Shown here piece by piece: positions 12,910 through 14,332 of a stretch of 14,332 bases of DNA. Positions within the stretch are counted from its first letter, which is position 1. Each line of letters opens with the position of its first letter. The DNA is taken from contig VBPK01000046.1 in the NCBI GenBank assembly GCA_005877225.1, forward strand, positions 1-14,332, in the 5' to 3' direction. The DNA is from Nitrososphaerota archaeon. Lineage in GTDB: Archaea; Thermoproteota; Nitrososphaeria; Nitrososphaerales; Gagatemarchaeaceae. Below the pieces are notes generated by a model. It was not told where the DNA came from. It ran no database searches and saw only the letters and a program-made list of their open reading frames with translations. A program made the translations under genes and the position numbers.

Positions 12910-12943
12910 GATTCCCTCGAAGGCCCCGCTCAGGGGACTCGGA

Positions 12944-14332
12944 TTATTTCGTCAGGCCCATCTGGGCGAGGAGCTTAACGAACCCCGGTTCGGAGCGGAG
13001 GTCCGACCAGATAGGGCGAACTTTCAGGGAAGCGATTCCTCCAGCTTTCTCTTCGTAGGCTCGTTCTAGCCATCTTATCGCCTCATTCTTCTCGCCCAGC
13101 CCGCAGTGGACCAGAGCGAAGGCCACCGGGGAGACGTATCTCTGTCTCGACTCCTCCTGAAGTTCGGCGAGGATCTTCCTGGCCTCGCCACTCCGCCCGG
13201 AGACGGCATAGGCGTAACCGAGCCGTCCCATTACCGTGGACGCGCCCTTGGAGATCTCGACCGCTATCTTGAGAACGTCTATGGCGTCCTCGAACTGCGC
13301 CTTATGGAGGTAGACCTCCGCGAGGTGCTGATGAGCCGGGAAGTAGTTGGGGTCTATCCTGAGCATCGTCTTGCAGGACTCCAGTGCCTTGTCGTATTGA
13401 TTCACGCAATTGAATATGACTGCCGCGCAATCGTTTACCTCCAGGGCGAGCGGGTTGAGTTCCTGAGCTCTCCTTATCTCCCGGACTGCCTCATCCAGCC
13501 TACCAACGCAAGCTAGGTGAGCACCGTACGAGTGGCAGACCTGGCCGTAGTTTGGGTTCTGAGCGAGGGCAAGCTCGAACTCCTTTTCGGCGGAGGAGAA
13601 ATCCCAGTGGTAGTCCTCGAGGATGGCCCCGAGGGTTGCGTGGGCCGCTGCCATCGTGGCGTCCAGCTCGAGAGCCTTCTCCGCGAATACCTTCGCCTTG
13701 GGGAAACCTTCGTTGGGTGGAAGAAGGCCGTCTTCCGCCAATTGTGCGTAGCAGTCGGCCATTCCCTGGTAGGCGAGAGCGAACCTTGAATCCTTAAGGA
13801 GGGCTTCCTCAAAGTATCTGATCGCCTTCCTGAGTCCTTCTTCAGTTCCTTCGCCACGATAGTGAAGACCCTTGAGGTAGAGGGTGTACGCCTCGATGCT
13901 CTCCGTCGCCTTCTTCTCGATTCTCTGCCTGTCCTTCGCGAGGAGATGGACTTCGAGCGCTTCCGCGACGCGCTTTGCGATGTCGCTCTGAATCTCGAAA
14001 ACGTCGTCGAGATTCCGGTCGTAACTCTGCGACCATAGGTGCTCATCGTTCCTCACGTCGATAAGCTGCATCGTGATCCGCAGCCTCGCCCCTGCCTTGC
14101 GCACGCTTCCTTCGAGGACCGCCCCGACGTTCAGCTCGCGGGCGATTTCTCCAACCGTCTTGCCTGCCCCTTTGTACTTCATCACGGAGGTACGCGAGAT
14201 GACCCTCAGGTCGCCGACCTTGGAGACCGCGGAAATCAGCTCCTCCGTCATCCCATCCGAGAAGTACTCGTCGTTTGGATCGGGGCTGATGTTGACGAGC
14301 GGGAGGATTGCGACACGGTGGCTGCTCGTGGC
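12944..14332 (-). CDS. FlgO-like / tetratricopeptide-repeat signalling protein, C-terminal part (5' truncated by window edge)
   Basis: 462 residues are visible. The ATG at 14251 is internal, because the frame continues to the window edge reading 'VAILPLVNISPDPNDEYFSDG'. That segment, followed by 'MTEELISAVSKVGDLRVISRTS', 'ELNVGAVLEGSVRKAGARLRI' and 'DEHLWSQSYDRNLDDVFEIQ', is the FlgO/TolB-like domain that usually follows a class III nucleotide cyclase, protein kinase or DNA-binding domain. About eight TPR units follow (from residue 122 of the 14251 frame, e.g. 'GRLDEAVREIRRAQELNP', 'NQYDKALESCKTMLRIDP', 'AQFEDAIDVLKIAVE'), mediating protein contacts. The N-terminal effector is outside the window. 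A cyclase would fit the neighbouring cyclic-nucleotide-binding gene, but this cannot be seen here. Confidence 0.85.
   Translation of the reverse strand, partial: ATSSHRVAILPLVNISPDPNDEYFSDGMTEELISAVSKVGDLRVISRTSVMKYKGAGKTVGEIARELNVGAVLEGSVRKAGARLRITMQLIDVRNDEHLWSQSYDRNLDDVFEIQSDIAKRVAEALEVHLLAKDRQRIEKKATESIEAYTLYLKGLHYRGEGTEEGLRKAIRYFEEALLKDSRFALAYQGMADCYAQLAEDGLLPPNEGFPKAKVFAEKALELDATMAAAHATLGAILEDYHWDFSSAEKEFELALAQNPNYGQVCHSYGAHLACVGRLDEAVREIRRAQELNPLALEVNDCAAVIFNCVNQYDKALESCKTMLRIDPNYFPAHQHLAEVYLHKAQFEDAIDVLKIAVEISKGASTVMGRLGYAYAVSGRSGEARKILAELQEESRQRYVSPVAFALVHCGLGEKNEAIRWLERAYEEKAGGIASLKVRPIWSDLRSEPGFVKLLAQMGLTK

Noticed and set aside
12911..12935. Short CCCC/GGGG hairpin between the TPR gene and the cNMP gene
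   Set aside because: The stem is only four pairs with no T run; it is not enough to call a terminator.

Overview
The window looks like a piece of a GC-rich archaeal chromosome. The basis is the C-terminus of an archaeal-type replication factor C large subunit, an Orc1/Cdc6 initiator, many TTG and GTG starts, few Shine-Dalgarno sequences, and TATA-like boxes about 28-38 nt before several starts (leaderless or short-leader transcription). Some lineage of Thermoproteota (for example a soil or thermal relative of Thaumarchaeota) would fit, but this is inference. No tRNA, rRNA, CRISPR array or insertion sequence was recognised.

Layout. 1-948 (+): 3' end of rfcL, coupled by an ATGA overlap to a small cysteine-rich protein. 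937-3299 (-): an Orc1/Cdc6 gene followed by an overlapping ArsR-type winged-helix regulator. The initiator carries an intein of about 329 aa exactly inside its Walker A motif, and the intein's homing-endonuclease domain is broken by a frameshift. 3300-3421: a short divergent region with a palindrome next to the cdc6 start and a weak origin-box-like sequence. 3422-4453 (+): a zinc-type medium-chain dehydrogenase. 4455-8502 (-): a glyoxylate-shunt pair (malate synthase, then isocitrate lyase, overlapping), followed by a 192-aa protein I do not recognise and an OsmC-family gene with several frameshifts. 8683-9266 (-): two short paralogous zinc-finger microproteins, both probably starting at TTG; only one lies in an obvious longer reading frame. 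9469-12369 (-): an M3 oligoendopeptidase followed by an M29-like aminopeptidase homologue that seems to lack the usual metal ligands. 12438-14332 (-): a stand-alone cyclic-nucleotide-binding domain protein and the C-terminal part of a FlgO-like/TPR protein of the kind often fused to nucleotide cyclases or protein kinases.

How they fit together. The left third concerns replication initiation and clamp loading. The middle combines acetate or fatty-acid assimilation through the glyoxylate bypass with peroxide defence. The right third combines peptide degradation with a possible cyclic-nucleotide or signalling module. The most notable items are the P-loop intein in Cdc6 with its broken endonuclease half, the twin zinc microproteins, the cysteine-rich partner of rfcL, and the degenerate ATPase motifs of this Cdc6.
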